The notes beneath the pieces are model-generated. The model was not told the origin of the DNA. It saw nothing but the letters and a program-made list of their open reading frames with translations, and did not search any database. The position numbers and the translations under genes are program-made. This document shows positions 47,019-57,890 of a DNA stretch of 64,000 nucleotides, piece after piece; the stretch's first letter is position 1; every line of letters begins with the position of its first letter. Source of the stretch: Eubacterium nodatum ATCC 33099 (GTDB lineage Bacteria > Bacillota > Clostridia > Peptostreptococcales > Anaerovoracaceae); the NCBI GenBank assembly GCA_000510425.1, contig AZKM01000006.1:124001-188000 (forward strand), read 5' to 3'.

Positions 47019-48301
47019 TTAGCAAAATCTCTCCAGTATTGCAAAGTAAAACCCATCTGTTCCATCAATATTAGGGAAAAGCCTTCTCTGCGTTTTTAAT
47101 TCAAAATCCTTACAGCTTTCTAAAAAATTCATAACTACAGCTTCATTCTCAAACTTATTTATCGTGCAAGTGCTATATATCAATCTGCCTCCCGGTTTAA
47201 GATAACCGGCACTATTTCTTAAAATCTTAAATTGCTTATCTGCAAGTTCTTCAGCTGAATCTATCACAGGTCTATATTTTATTTCAGGCTTTCGCCTAAA
47301 TACTCCAAGACCGCTGCATGGGACATCGCATATAACCTTATCTGCTTTATCCTTTAAACTGTAATCCATTTTCAGGGCATCTCCCAATTTAGGCTTTACA
47401 ATATCAAGTCCCAGCCTATCAACCTGGCTACTCATATTTAACAATTTTTGTTCGAAAATGTCAAAAGAAATAATTTCACCTTGATTCTCCATCATTTCAG
47501 CTGCACAAAACGACTTTCCCCCCGGAGCTGCGCATACATCTATAATGAAATCGTTCTTCTTCGGCTCAAGACCGCTGATTGCAATAACAGAAGCCGGATC
47601 TTGAACAGAAAAAAGTCCTTCTCTATATTCTTCAGTTCGCAAAATGTCACTTCCTGCAATCTGCAGCATGTTAATTTTTTCATCTATATCTAAAACTTCA
47701 AATCCCCTTGATATTAAAGCATCTTTAAGCTCTGCTTTGGAAATCTTAGTGGTATTCACTCTTATCGTAAAAGGAGGAACTTCATTTCCGGCTTTCAAAA
47801 GTTCTTCTGTAAAGTCATATCCAAACTGCTCTTTCCAAAGTTCAACTATGGATTTATCCACAGAATATTGATTTACTAATCTTTTTCCCCGTTTTCTAAT
47901 ATTTTCGGGAAAGGATATACTATTTTTTTCCTTATAAAAGTTCGCAAAATTCTATTTATGGATTTATAGTGCCTGCTGCAATTTATCTTCGCTAGATTGA
48001 CAGTTTCACATACTGCCGCATATTCCGGAACTGATTCCATGAATACAAGCTGAAAAATCCCTATCCTGAGAAAAACCTTTACCCTGGAAGGTAAATCTGC
48101 ATATCCGTCTATTACAATCTGGGAAAGTAGATAATCCAGATAGAGCCTCTTCTCTGTTACGCCGTAAACAAGTTCACGAACAAATCCCTGCGATTCAGGT
48201 CTGATCCTGTGGATTTGATTATTTAACTCTATATTTGAATAGGTATCATTCTCCTCCATTCTGAGAAGAACTTTATATGCTGCTAATCTATTTTTGTCCA
48301 T
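47019..48301 (-). pseudogene. rsmB: 16S rRNA m5C967 methyltransferase RsmB, split by a frameshift
   Basis: Two adjacent open frames together make one RsmB. The first (48301 to 47876) encodes the N-terminal NusB-like RNA-binding domain. The second (up to 47861 from a GTG) encodes the SAM methyltransferase, with CAAPGGKS, DVPCSGLGVFRR, and the catalytic cysteine in STCTINKFENE. In the second frame the reading continues upstream past the GTG without a stop (LVNQYSVDKS, preceded by RKRGKR), joining smoothly to the first if one base is added. The shift therefore lies between about 47881 and 47912, within GGGGAAAAA or CCC runs. It may be a sequencing error, a recent mutation or a tolerated shift. 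The product methylates C967 of 16S rRNA when intact. Confidence 0.85.
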
Positions 48302-48328
48302 AATAATATCCGTTTCAGCTCTTTTGAA

Positions 48329-49036
48329 CTAATTTCTGTTCCTTATCACCAGGACTCTGAGAAGATTTGCAGCGGCAACAGCCACAGCAGCAATATAAGT
48401 CATTGCAGCGGCTCCAAGCACCTTCTTAGAACCTGCAATATCCTGACTTGAAACCAAATTCAGTGCTTCCATCTGTTTTATAGCTCGATGGCTTGCATCA
48501 AATTCCACCGGAAGAGTAATTATATGAAATACTAATACCGCAATAAAAGCTATAATTCCAAGGTCTAAAAGTCTAAGCCCCAAACTGCTGTTCACAGAAT
48601 TAACAGACATGAGAATTATACCTGCTATAATCAGAAGCCATGATATTCTTGATGAAAAATTAACTACGGGCACTATGGCATTTCTGAATTTAAGAGGAAA
48701 ATAACCTTTTGAATGCTGTATTGCATGACCTGCTTCATGACATGCTACACTCACTGCGCTTACCGTCGCTGCACCGTATACTGATTCAGATAAGTTTAAA
48801 GTCCTGTTTCCCGGATTATAATTATCTGTTAAATTTCCTGAAACAGCTACAATTTTCACATTCTGAAGTCCGTTTCTGTCCAAAACAACCCTTGCAGCCT
48901 GTGCACCGGTTAATCCCTTAGAATTTCTAATTCTTGAATATCTTCCAAATGTAGATTGAACTTTTGCCTGGGCTATCATAGAAAAGATAATAGCCGGTAT
49001 AAGCAAAATTATTGTACTGTCATAACCAAAAAACAT
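48329..49036 (-). CDS. YugP-type membrane zinc metallopeptidase
   Basis: This 235-residue protein of the Zn_peptidase_2 family has a zinc site in ACHEAGHAIQH, an N-terminal membrane segment and two or three further hydrophobic segments at about 130-175 and 205-225. The active site probably faces the membrane or cytoplasm. The function is poorly known. AGAGGTG precedes the ATG. It sits in its usual place between fmt and rsmB. Confidence 0.9.
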   Translation of the reverse strand: MFFGYDSTIILLIPAIIFSMIAQAKVQSTFGRYSRIRNSKGLTGAQAARVVLDRNGLQNVKIVAVSGNLTDNYNPGNRTLNLSESVYGAATVSAVSVACHEAGHAIQHSKGYFPLKFRNAIVPVVNFSSRISWLLIIAGIILMSVNSVNSSLGLRLLDLGIIAFIAVLVFHIITLPVEFDASHRAIKQMEALNLVSSQDIAGSKKVLGAAAMTYIAAVAVAAANLLRVLVIRNRN

Positions 49037-49048
49037 GATATCACCTCT

Positions 49049-50023
49049 TTATTCCAATACCTTTCCAATTTCTATTTTGTGTCCCCTGATGAAATCAGCT
49101 GCCCTCACTCTTTTCTTTCCCGGAAGCTGCAACTCTTCTATATTTAAATATCCTTCACCGCATTTAACAATAATTCCTGTTGAATCCGCTGATAAAACAG
49201 CTCCGGGCACAGCCTTTTTTAAAGTTCTCTTCTCCGGTTTAATCCCTGCATCCTGATTATCTCCAACATTATCACGCAATGCAACAGCTTTCCAAAGCTT
49301 CATATTAGCGCCATTGTACCGACAAAACGCACCCGGCCAAGGATCAAATGCTCTTATCTTCTGCTGAATATGAAAAGCACTTTTCGTAAAATCCACTGCA
49401 CCATCTTTTTTTTCAATTCTGGGAGCATATGTGGCAATGCTTTCATCCTGTTTTTTGTACTTTGCCTGTCCGTTTTCTATAAGAGTCAGGGTTTCTGCCA
49501 TCAGCTCTGCTCCCATAAGGGAAAGTTCATCGTGTATATCCTTGAAATTCTTATCTCCGATTTCAGTTTCCGCTTTGGAAATCATATCCCCTGAGTCAAG
49601 CCCTTCTTCCATTTTCATTATAGTCACACCTGTTCTCTTATCCCCCTGCAAAATTGCCTGCTGTATCGGAGCTGCACCCCTCAACTTTGGAAGAAGAGAG
49701 CCGTGTACATTAAAACATCCAACCTTGGGCATGTCCAAAATATCTCTTTTTAAAATTTGACCATAGGCAACCACTATGATTGCATCAGCATCAAATTCTT
49801 TCATCTTTGCCTTTTCTTCTAATGCCTTGTTAATATTTTCAGGTTGCAACACTGATATACCGCAATCAACTGCTGCCTTTTTAACAGGAGAAAAAGTGAC
49901 TTTTCCTCTGTTTCCTGCTCTGTCCGGCTGGGTTACAACATATCCGATATCATGCCCCTCTTCTACTAATTTTTCTAAAACAGGAACGGCAAAATCAGGA
50001 GTTCCCATAAAAATAAGTTTCAT
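49049..50023 (-). CDS. fmt: Methionyl-tRNA formyltransferase
   Basis: It formylates initiator Met-tRNA. The 324-residue protein has the MKLIFMGTPDFAVPVLE start, the 10-formyl-THF-binding site with FNVHGSLLPKLRGAAPIQ, and a C-terminal OB-like domain. It begins 5 bp after the def stop, the common def-fmt pair. Confidence 0.97.
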   Translation of the reverse strand: MKLIFMGTPDFAVPVLEKLVEEGHDIGYVVTQPDRAGNRGKVTFSPVKKAAVDCGISVLQPENINKALEEKAKMKEFDADAIIVVAYGQILKRDILDMPKVGCFNVHGSLLPKLRGAAPIQQAILQGDKRTGVTIMKMEEGLDSGDMISKAETEIGDKNFKDIHDELSLMGAELMAETLTLIENGQAKYKKQDESIATYAPRIEKKDGAVDFTKSAFHIQQKIRAFDPWPGAFCRYNGANMKLWKAVALRDNVGDNQDAGIKPEKRTLKKAVPGAVLSADSTGIIVKCGEGYLNIEELQLPGKKRVRAADFIRGHKIEIGKVLE

Positions 50024-50028
50024 AAACT

Positions 50029-50514
50029 CTACACTCCCTCTTCGTATTCTAACGCCGGATCATGAATATTACTTGCCTTATCTGTGTATAAAATTCCCTC
50101 TAAATGGTCATATTCATGACACATAACTCTGGCCTCAAAGCCCTCAAATTCATACTCTTTCCAATTTCCGTCAATATCTTGTGCTCTCATTTTGATTTTT
50201 TCGGGTCTTTCAACTGTACCGACAAGTCCCGGCACACTCAAACAGCCTTCTTCGCCAACCTGACTTCCTTCTCTTTCATATATTTCCGGATTGATCATAT
50301 AATATATATTTCCGGATTCCGGAACAGGCTCTGCCACGAACATTCTACGCATGATACCCACCTGTGGAGCTGCCAGTCCGACTCCAAGTTCTGAATGCAT
50401 GGTATCAACCATATCTTCCAGTATAAGTCTTATTCTGTCAGTCACTTCAGATACTTCCCGGCATTTTTTCCTTAAAATATCATCACCTTTTTTTACTATA
50501 TTTCTTATCGCCAT
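50029..50514 (-). CDS. def: Peptide deformylase
   Basis: This metallohydrolase removes the formyl group from nascent proteins. The three family motifs are visible as GVGLAAPQVG, EEGCLSVPG and HEYDHLEG, with the metal ligands C, H and H. The protein has 161 residues. No close ribosome-binding site is seen before the ATG; AAGGAG lies about 35 bp upstream. It lies between priA and fmt. Confidence 0.97.
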   Translation of the reverse strand: MAIRNIVKKGDDILRKKCREVSEVTDRIRLILEDMVDTMHSELGVGLAAPQVGIMRRMFVAEPVPESGNIYYMINPEIYEREGSQVGEEGCLSVPGLVGTVERPEKIKMRAQDIDGNWKEYEFEGFEARVMCHEYDHLEGILYTDKASNIHDPALEYEEGV

Positions 50515-50565
50515 ATTTGTTGATGAGGCTTCCGGTCCTCAAGAATCTCCTTTCCACAATAAATA

Positions 50566-52575
50566 CTAAAAAGTACTGTATGGATTCACATCAATAGTCT
50601 GAACCCATTTTTGCTTTTTCATTTTTCTATTCTGAGCTTCATAAAATCTCAAGTAATGAATATACTTATTTCGTGCACCTTTTGGACACTTAATAAGTAT
50701 ATTATATCTAAAGTTGTCTTTACCCTTAAAGTTCTCTGATAATCTGGGCTCAAATATATTCTCAGCTCTTTCAAGCCCTGCTTTAATCAAATAATTTCTG
50801 CAATCTCTCGCAGCATTCTCTGCAATTTCTTCATTCTGAGATGTAAACTCCACTGCAATCAGGTCTGTATACGGCGGATATTTCATAAAATTTCTAATAA
50901 TTATTTCCTGCCTGAAAAAACTTCTATAGTCGTGATTTGCAGCCGAGTTTATTGCAAAATTATCAGGAGAATAAGTCTGTACAATTACTTTTCCTTGTTT
51001 CTCACCCCTGCCGGCTCTTCCCGCAACCTGGGTTATAAGCTGAAAGGTTCGCTCTGTCGCACGATAATCCGGAATGTTTAAGCTGCTGTCAGCTGAAATA
51101 ACTCCAACTAAACCTACATTCTTAAAATCCAGTCCCTTTGCAACAAGCTGGGTTCCTATAAGTATGCGAATCTTTCCCTTTGCAAAGTTCTTAATCATTC
51201 TATCTATTTCCCCGGTATTTTTTGCTGTATCCAAGTCGAACCTGGCTGCCGTTTCACTTGGAAAAATCTTGGAAACTTCTTCTTCAACCTGTTCAGTTCC
51301 TATCCCGAAAAATTTAATTTCATCACTTTTGCAACCGGGACATCTACGAGGAACCGGCTGCTTTCTTCCACAATAATGACAAACTGCCGCATTTTCCCCC
51401 TTATGATATACCATCGTTATTCCACATTCGTGACATTTAATGGTTTCTCCACAGCTTACGCAGGTTATAGAAGTGGAAAAACCCCTTCGATTTAAGAATA
51501 AAATCACCTGTTCCCCTGCTGAAAGAGTTGCATTGATGCTTTCACTCAAATCCCTGCTAAACATAGTCCGATTTCCCTGTTTCAGCTCATTCCGCATATC
51601 TATGATCTTAACATGGGGAAGTTCGATACTATTATACCTTTTATTCATCTCAAGCAAGGTGTAAATCCCTTCCCTCGCCCTCTGATAGCTTACAACCGAC
51701 GGAGTGGCACTGCCCAAAATCATAGTACCTTTGCTGTACATCAATCTTTTAGCTGCAATATCAACAGTGTCGTATTTAGGTGTCTGGTCAGACTTATATG
51801 TAGCTTCATGTTCTTCATCAAGTATGATAAGTCCCAGATTCTCTGCAGGAGCAAAAACACCGATTCTGGCACCGATTATTATTTTAGCTTTACCTGATCT
51901 GACTCTGCTCCATTCGTCATATCTCTGCCGTACAGTCAGCTTACTATGCAGCAAAGCTATTTTATCTTCTCCAAAACGATGTGCAAACCTCTGAACCACC
52001 TGCCTTGTAAGGGCAATTTCCGGAACTAACACTATTGATGTTTTACCCTGATTAAGTGCTTCAGAAACAGCCTGAAGATATACCTCTGTTTTTCCGCTTC
52101 CTGTAACCCCGTGTAAAAGAAAACTTTCATTTTTTTCATTTACGATCGAATCTTTGATTTTCAATAAGCACTTGTGCTGTTCAGAAGTCAAAACCTGAAT
52201 TTCTGCTTCCTCATCGCCTATATTTTTTTCCGGAATTTTTTCCTTGCCGTTTCTGGAAGCTTTTCCCGGGGGGATGAAACAGTTAATTCCATCTATATAT
52301 TTAATACCGTATCTTTGGCGCATCCAGGACACTGTAGAAATCATCTCTTCAGTCAAAGATATAGTATCATCGACAGAATCGATTTCTTTAATCTTACCTA
52401 TATCGAAATCCGGTTCCACATCAGTTTCAAATACAAAACCTCGTTTTAGCTTCTTGCTCTTTCCAAAGGTTAAATTTGCCACTTGCCCAACTTTAAGAGG
52501 TTTCTTGCTTGCATAGGTGTAAAGTTCATCTGTATATCTGCTTTTATTGTCAATTACAAAATTACCGTAATACAT
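50566..52575 (-). CDS. priA: Primosomal replication helicase PriA
   Basis: PriA restarts stalled replication forks. An N-terminal DNA-binding domain (YYGNFVIDNKSRYTDELYTY) precedes the helicase with Walker A GVTGSGKTEVYL, the DEEH box and eight zinc cysteines (CVSCGETIKCHECG and CHYCG...CPGC). About 669 residues is somewhat short for the family. The ATG at 52575 gives the family's usual first residues; a GTG two codons earlier is possible. It starts 8 bp after the asnA stop. Confidence 0.95.
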   Translation of the reverse strand: MYYGNFVIDNKSRYTDELYTYASKKPLKVGQVANLTFGKSKKLKRGFVFETDVEPDFDIGKIKEIDSVDDTISLTEEMISTVSWMRQRYGIKYIDGINCFIPPGKASRNGKEKIPEKNIGDEEAEIQVLTSEQHKCLLKIKDSIVNEKNESFLLHGVTGSGKTEVYLQAVSEALNQGKTSIVLVPEIALTRQVVQRFAHRFGEDKIALLHSKLTVRQRYDEWSRVRSGKAKIIIGARIGVFAPAENLGLIILDEEHEATYKSDQTPKYDTVDIAAKRLMYSKGTMILGSATPSVVSYQRAREGIYTLLEMNKRYNSIELPHVKIIDMRNELKQGNRTMFSRDLSESINATLSAGEQVILFLNRRGFSTSITCVSCGETIKCHECGITMVYHKGENAAVCHYCGRKQPVPRRCPGCKSDEIKFFGIGTEQVEEEVSKIFPSETAARFDLDTAKNTGEIDRMIKNFAKGKIRILIGTQLVAKGLDFKNVGLVGVISADSSLNIPDYRATERTFQLITQVAGRAGRGEKQGKVIVQTYSPDNFAINSAANHDYRSFFRQEIIIRNFMKYPPYTDLIAVEFTSQNEEIAENAARDCRNYLIKAGLERAENIFEPRLSENFKGKDNFRYNILIKCPKGARNKYIHYLRFYEAQNRKMKKQKWVQTIDVNPYSTF

Positions 52576-52583
52576 CTTCACTC

Positions 52584-53594
52584 TTACAATAGAAAAATAC
52601 CATTTTGTTTACATTCCTCAATCATTTCATCAGGCCAAACGGAAACCTGTACCTCACCTATATGGGCTTTTCTCAAGAAAAACATACACAACCTGCTCTG
52701 TCCGATTCCGCCGCCGATTGAGTAAGGCAGTTCATCCTTTAATATCGCCTTATGAAATGACAAGTCTTTTCTATCTTCATTTCCGGCTTCCCTAAGCTGC
52801 CGTTCCATAGCATCTGCATCCACTCTGATTCCCATTGAGGAAATTTCAAAAGACCTTTCCAGCACCTCATTCCAGAGAATAATATCACCGTTTAATTCCC
52901 AGTCATCGTAATCGGGAGCTCTTCCGTCATGTTTTTCACCCGACTTCAAGACGCCTCCGATTTTTTCTATGAACACTGCTCCCTGTTCCTGGCAGATAAG
53001 ATCTTCTCTTTCTTTTGCCGTTTTATTCGGATATAAGTCTTCAAGCTCCTGCGATGTAATAAAGAAAATTTCATTAGGAATTTCTGTTCTGACTTCTCTA
53101 TAAAGTCTGTTTACGTAGTCCCCTAAATTCTTGATAGCATTATAAATTATGTTTACGGTTTCATGCAGATATTCCTTGGAGCGCTGCTCTTTAGTAATCA
53201 CCTTTTCCCAATCCCACTGGTCCACATATATTGAGTGGAGATTATCAAGTTCTTCATCTCTTCTTATTGCATTCATATCAGTGTAAATTCCATTGCCCGG
53301 CATAATTCCATATTTCCCTAAGACAAATCTCTTCCATTTTGCAAGAGACTGCACTATCTCCATATTCTGCTCGTTCATATCCTTCAGAGTAAATTCCACT
53401 CTTCTTTCCACACCGTTCAGATTGTCGTTCAGCCCCGATTCTGGTGTCACAAAAAGAGGGGCTGAAACCCTTCTGAGTTTAAGACCGTAAGCCAGTTCAT
53501 CCTGGAAATAATCTTTAATCTTCTTAATAGCTCTTTGGGTTTCTAAAGGATTCAATAATGGCTTGTAACCATCCGGTAAAATTGTATATGACAT
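52584..53594 (-). CDS. asnA: Aspartate-ammonia ligase (asparagine synthetase A)
   Basis: It makes asparagine from aspartate, ammonia and ATP. The class II aminoacyl-tRNA-synthetase-like protein has [35 protein letters not shown] and the C-terminal [14 protein letters not shown] motif. An open frame extends upstream to 53768, but AAGGAG six bases before the ATG at 53594 and the [15 protein letters not shown] start give the family length of 336 residues. It lies between queH and priA on the same strand. Confidence 0.96.
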   Translation of the reverse strand: MSYTILPDGYKPLLNPLETQRAIKKIKDYFQDELAYGLKLRRVSAPLFVTPESGLNDNLNGVERRVEFTLKDMNEQNMEIVQSLAKWKRFVLGKYGIMPGNGIYTDMNAIRRDEELDNLHSIYVDQWDWEKVITKEQRSKEYLHETVNIIYNAIKNLGDYVNRLYREVRTEIPNEIFFITSQELEDLYPNKTAKEREDLICQEQGAVFIEKIGGVLKSGEKHDGRAPDYDDWELNGDIILWNEVLERSFEISSMGIRVDADAMERQLREAGNEDRKDLSFHKAILKDELPYSIGGGIGQSRLCMFFLRKAHIGEVQVSVWPDEMIEECKQNGIFLL

Positions 53595-53628
53595 AAAAAA
53601 CTCCTTGTTTAAACTTATCTGAATATCG

Positions 53629-54288
53629 CTAGTCTCTCTTTGAAAATTCACATCCACAGTAGTTCTGTCTGTAAAGTTTATATTCCTTTGAAAGTTGAAC
53701 ACTTCTTTGAAATCCTGCTTTTTTCTTAAAATCCTTGTCGAGAAACCGGATTTTATATTTATCGGCAAACTCCGTTCCGAGCTTTGTAATAAGCTTATAG
53801 TTCTTATGGGGACTTACGGTAAGTGTTGTTGCATAGATTTCAAATCCGTGTTCTTTTCCGTATTTTGCAGTCATCTCCAATCTTTGAGCGAAACATTCAG
53901 TGCAGCGTCTGCCGCCTTCAGGTTCTTCTTCAAGCCCTGAAATTCTTTCTAAATACCTATCCTTATCATAATCTCCTTCTATGAAATCAACCGGGCTGTG
54001 CTCCACACCAAGTCTTTGATTCAGCATTTCTATAAACTTGATCTGATTCTCTTTTCTTTTCTCATATTCCGTTCTCTCCGTAATACAGGGATTATAATAG
54101 AATACAGTTATATCATAATTATCCAAAATCCTCTCTATGACTGCTGTACTGCAAGGACCGCAACAGCTATGAAGAAGAAGCCCGGGTTTATGTATATTTG
54201 ATTTTATAGAATTTGTAAATATTCCGTTATCCAAATCATTTTTTGCACTATTATTGCAGGAAATACTACAATATTTTTTATCCGGCAT
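53629..54288 (-). CDS. queH: Epoxyqueuosine reductase QueH
   Basis: QueH (formerly DUF208) performs the last step of queuosine synthesis and is unrelated to QueG. HSCCGPCS carries the conserved adjacent cysteines, and CTECFAQRL and YCGCEFS supply the others for the iron-sulfur site. The ATG at 54288 follows GGAG with eight bases between; a longer frame to 54315 would use GTG. Together with tgt and queA at 4.1-6.7 kb it shows that the organism completes queuosine in its tRNAs. Confidence 0.95.
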   Translation of the reverse strand: MPDKKYCSISCNNSAKNDLDNGIFTNSIKSNIHKPGLLLHSCCGPCSTAVIERILDNYDITVFYYNPCITERTEYEKRKENQIKFIEMLNQRLGVEHSPVDFIEGDYDKDRYLERISGLEEEPEGGRRCTECFAQRLEMTAKYGKEHGFEIYATTLTVSPHKNYKLITKLGTEFADKYKIRFLDKDFKKKAGFQRSVQLSKEYKLYRQNYCGCEFSKRD

Positions 54289-54338
54289 TAACTTTTCTCC
54301 CACTAAAAACTTCACTTTTGTGAAAAAATATTATATCA

Positions 54339-54344
54339 TATAAT
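54339..54344 (+). promoter_or_regulatory. -10 element upstream of the radical SAM gene
   Basis: TATAAT at 54339-54344 has TTTGTG about 16 bp upstream as a weak -35. The start codon lies 30 bp downstream behind AGAGGAG. Confidence 0.45.
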
Positions 54345-54373
54345 GTATTTAAAATAAAGAGGAGTACGCTAAA

Positions 54374-55327
54374 ATGCAACACAAAAGCCATGTCGCAAAA
54401 TCGCTTAAAAAAAGAAAAAGAGATTCTCTTTTATCAAATACCGGAGAGTCTTTAAGAATATATACGGTGGGACAGTATCTAAAAAAACATTTTAATAAGA
54501 AAATGGTAAAACTTGCCCTGGATGGAGGCTTCACCTGTCCCAACAGAGATGGCAGTAAGGGACATAGCGGCTGTCTGTTCTGTGGAAGCGGCGGAGGTGG
54601 GGACTTTGCCTCTACTATAGAAGAACAGATAAAACTTTTCGCAGGCAAATGGCAAGATGCCGGATATCTGGCTTATTTCCAGAATCATACCAATACCTAT
54701 GCTCCCATACCTGTCCTTCGTAACAAATTCTATGCCGCATTATCTTCTCCATGTATCGAAGGCATAGTAATAGCCACAAGACCCGACTGCCTGTCTGAGG
54801 AAGTTCTTGATCTTTTAAGCGAAATTAACGAAAATCATTTCATGTGGCTTGAACTGGGGCTTCAAACTTCTGATGATAAAACAGCTGATTTAATAAACCG
54901 TTGCTATCCCACATCTCTTTTTTACGAAGCTGCAGAGAAACTGAAATCCAGAAATATAAAAACTGTAGTACACTTAATTCTAGGTCTTCCCGGGGAAACC
55001 GAAGACACTATGTTTGAATCGGTAAATGCAGTGATAAAAAGTGAAGCATGGGGAATCAAACTCCATTTACTTAATGTTGTCAAAGGCTCGAATATGGCAA
55101 TTAAATATCCTGACTACATTCCTTTCAGGTCAATAGAAGATTATACAGAACTGGTATGCGATATAATCGAAATATTACCGCCGGAAATGGTGGTTCACAG
55201 AATGACAGGTGATGCTCCGAGAAAAATTTTAATTGCACCGGATTGGAGCTACAAGAAGAGAACAATATTGAATAAAATAAATGCCACGCTCAAAAAGCGC
55301 GGCACCTACCAAGGGATTAGATTTTAA
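54374..55327 (+). CDS. Radical SAM protein of the YtqA/YhcC (TIGR01212) family
   Basis: The 317-residue protein has the family's wide radical-SAM cysteine spacing in CPNRDGSKGHSGCLFC, an ELGLQT segment, and LILGLPGE. The biochemical role of the family is not settled in my knowledge. AGAGGAG precedes the ATG. It runs toward the glucosaminidase gene, and their stops are 2 bp apart. Confidence 0.9.
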   Translation: MQHKSHVAKSLKKRKRDSLLSNTGESLRIYTVGQYLKKHFNKKMVKLALDGGFTCPNRDGSKGHSGCLFCGSGGGGDFASTIEEQIKLFAGKWQDAGYLAYFQNHTNTYAPIPVLRNKFYAALSSPCIEGIVIATRPDCLSEEVLDLLSEINENHFMWLELGLQTSDDKTADLINRCYPTSLFYEAAEKLKSRNIKTVVHLILGLPGETEDTMFESVNAVIKSEAWGIKLHLLNVVKGSNMAIKYPDYIPFRSIEDYTELVCDIIEILPPEMVVHRMTGDAPRKILIAPDWSYKKRTILNKINATLKKRGTYQGIRF

Positions 55328-55329
55328 TG

Positions 55330-57138
55330 CTAATTCCTTTTTATTTTTATTCTGTATTCTCGTTTTACACCTGAAGATGCACGGCAGATAACCTTAAATG
55401 TGTTTGTTCCCTTTCCAAGGGATTTCCTACCCAGTCCATAAATTTTTGCTCTCGTACGGCTCGCATAGCTGCCCTCTATAATTACGTAGGAGGACTTCGT
55501 AGAACATGAGAATTTCGTGCTGTGATTTCTAGATGTCCTTTTAATAAAAGTCTTACTGCCATCACTCATCTTAATTTTAAGCACCTTCATATAATTGTTA
55601 TTGTCTTTTCTGTTTGACTGGCTCGGAACAGGTGCTTCTTTAGACGGCATGTTTCGGTAAACAGGAATATAGAACACATTAGTTTTACTGTGAATTTTGT
55701 ACTTTCTATAATTTGAAGCAGTATGTGCAGCCATATTCTTCGGTGCATAAACCGCTGTCATATACACATGTGTCCCCACATTGCTATATCCGTTAAGTAC
55801 ATTAAAATGCTCTAAATATGCGGTATTTTGTCTATTATCCACGAAATTATATGCCAAATATTTCGCCCCGCCTTTTACGGCTTTATCGACACTGGTCCAT
55901 GGGGTAAGATATTTACTGTTTGATTTTCTTCTCGCCCATCTTAAACCGTTTCTTGCACCGCCTCCGCTGCTGTCGTAAGCCCCTATATTAAATATATTAT
56001 ATACATATTTTCCGTCCACTCTTCCAGAATTGATACTTCCGCCTTGTTCTTCCGCCGCCTTGGCTGCCAAATATATAGGACTCAGCCCGTAAGTTTTTCC
56101 TGCATTAACAAAGCTTTTAGCGTTCTTATAAAGCGTCCGGTTTCTTCCCTTAAACAAAGTTTTTACAACCGAAAGATAATCTATTCCTCTGTGGTATTTG
56201 TAGTCGTTGAACAGAAAAATATAGTTACTGTCCAACCAATTTCTCGGATCCATATAAAACTTCACTGCCTGCTCACTGGCTCCAAAAAATGTCCTGCCGT
56301 CCTTAGCATAATATACATCTCGAAGATAGTTATAACAGGAAGGTTTGGTTGATCTAAAAGATTTTCCATAGGAATACCAAATAGTATTCGCACCCGGGTT
56401 TCGGATCATTTTAGAACTTGCGGCACTCCAGGTAAGTCCCGTGTCAACAGGAATGAATTTCCAATTCGGATACTTCTTCTGCAGAGGAACTAAATATTTT
56501 CTGTAACTGTTCGGAAATCCTTTTACAGTGTTCTTAGGTTTTGTTTTAGAGCCGGGCTTCTTCTTTTTCGGTTTCTTCGGCTTAGGCTTCTTTTCAGCCG
56601 CAGGTTTTTTACGGCTTGAAGTTTTCTTCACATATTTTGCCATTACAAAACCGTTATACCTACCCGCCGTTATGTGATACCAAGTTTCTCCTCTCGAATT
56701 CTTTGCAACATAATCCACATCTAATTTCTTGCCGTCACCTAGGAGTGTTACTTTTCCAAATCCGGTTCCGGGACCTTTTCTTACATACAAAGAATCGGTA
56801 GTTTTCCCATAGTTCTTTGTATAAGTAACTATTTTTGCAAGGTCTCCTCTGACATAACCCTTATAACTACTTAAATAATACCACCTCTTGGCAGAATTTG
56901 TACTATTGCTCACATACTTGACGAAGCTGAAATCAGTGGTCTTATTTCCATTGATTTCACCCACTCTTTTACTTGAAGTGCTGGGATTTGCCCTTATGTA
57001 TGCACCGTCGCTTGAGGTTATCCTGACCCTTGACGATGAGCCGTGGGACATTGCACAACTTATGGCTAACCCTGTAGCTGCTATGAACATCAAAGGTATC
57101 ATTAGAGCAACAAACTTCCTAAACAATAACTTTCTCAT
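55330..57138 (-). CDS. Secreted glucosaminidase with two SH3 domains (autolysin)
   Basis: This exported protein has 602 residues. A signal peptide (KFVALMIPLMFIAATGLAI) is followed by two bacterial SH3 domains (about 37-105 and 110-175, the second with SLYVRKGPGTGFGKV). A strongly basic proline-lysine linker (about 178-210) precedes an N-acetylglucosaminidase domain with AAKAAEEQGG (probable catalytic glutamate) and YNIFNIGAYDS. A cadherin-like beta-sandwich closes the C terminus. It likely cuts the glycan strand of peptidoglycan during growth or division. GGAGG precedes the ATG. Confidence 0.9.
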   Translation of the reverse strand: MRKLLFRKFVALMIPLMFIAATGLAISCAMSHGSSSRVRITSSDGAYIRANPSTSSKRVGEINGNKTTDFSFVKYVSNSTNSAKRWYYLSSYKGYVRGDLAKIVTYTKNYGKTTDSLYVRKGPGTGFGKVTLLGDGKKLDVDYVAKNSRGETWYHITAGRYNGFVMAKYVKKTSSRKKPAAEKKPKPKKPKKKKPGSKTKPKNTVKGFPNSYRKYLVPLQKKYPNWKFIPVDTGLTWSAASSKMIRNPGANTIWYSYGKSFRSTKPSCYNYLRDVYYAKDGRTFFGASEQAVKFYMDPRNWLDSNYIFLFNDYKYHRGIDYLSVVKTLFKGRNRTLYKNAKSFVNAGKTYGLSPIYLAAKAAEEQGGSINSGRVDGKYVYNIFNIGAYDSSGGGARNGLRWARRKSNSKYLTPWTSVDKAVKGGAKYLAYNFVDNRQNTAYLEHFNVLNGYSNVGTHVYMTAVYAPKNMAAHTASNYRKYKIHSKTNVFYIPVYRNMPSKEAPVPSQSNRKDNNNYMKVLKIKMSDGSKTFIKRTSRNHSTKFSCSTKSSYVIIEGSYASRTRAKIYGLGRKSLGKGTNTFKVICRASSGVKREYRIKIKRN

Positions 57139-57169
57139 ATCTGTTATCCCTCCAAATAAGGTTTAACTC

Positions 57170-57754
57170 TTAACGGTCAGATCCTGTCCTGCCGTCATTA
57201 TAATGCTTTCTGCAAAGAGAAACATACATTTCATTTCCGCCGATTTGAATCTGTCTCCCCTGCTTTACAATCTTTCCGTCTACAACTCTTGCGACCATGG
57301 TCGCCTTTCTTCCACACCAGCAAATCGTCTTGATTTCTTCAATCTTATCAGCATATATAAGCATGTAATAAGATCCCTCAAACAGTTCATTTCTAAAGTC
57401 ATTCTTAAGCCCGTAAGCCAGTACGGGAACATCATAACTGTCTACAATCTCTGCCAGTTCCTCCACATGGTGCTTCTTCAAGAATTGACATTCATCAAGA
57501 AGTATACAATCAATTTTCTTGTCATCATTTCGTTCTATGAACAAATCCAAGATATTGGTATCGTCGTTTACTATTACAGCCTCCCTTTGAAGACCGATTC
57601 TCGATGTAATAAGCCCCATTCCATATCTATCATCAACAGAAGGTGCCAGAGTTAACACTCGTTTGCCTCTTTCTTCATAATTGTATGCTACTTTTATCAG
57701 TTCAATCGACTTGCCGGCATTCATAGTGCTGTATCTATAATATAATTGTGCCAT
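57170..57754 (-). CDS. tdk: Thymidine kinase (type II)
   Basis: It phosphorylates thymidine for salvage. The 194-residue protein has a P-loop STMNAGKS, the DECQFL motif, and zinc cysteines in CWCGRK and CRKHY. The open frame extends to a TTG at 57787, but AGTGGAGG just before the ATG at 57754 decides the start. Confidence 0.96.
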   Translation of the reverse strand: MAQLYYRYSTMNAGKSIELIKVAYNYEERGKRVLTLAPSVDDRYGMGLITSRIGLQREAVIVNDDTNILDLFIERNDDKKIDCILLDECQFLKKHHVEELAEIVDSYDVPVLAYGLKNDFRNELFEGSYYMLIYADKIEEIKTICWCGRKATMVARVVDGKIVKQGRQIQIGGNEMYVSLCRKHYNDGRTGSDR

Positions 57755-57890
57755 AATTCCTCCACTTGTAGTTTTATATTGTAACAAATATTTTTATAAA
57801 TCTCAAGTAAAAGGTTTACAATAATTCATTTTGATAAGTAGTAAAAATACTGAAATTATTCAATTCGCATGTTTACAATAACAAATATAT

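Noticed and set aside
53595..53768. A 58-residue N-terminal extension of AsnA
   Set aside because: It overlaps queH in another frame, and a perfect ribosome-binding site precedes the usual family start at 53594.
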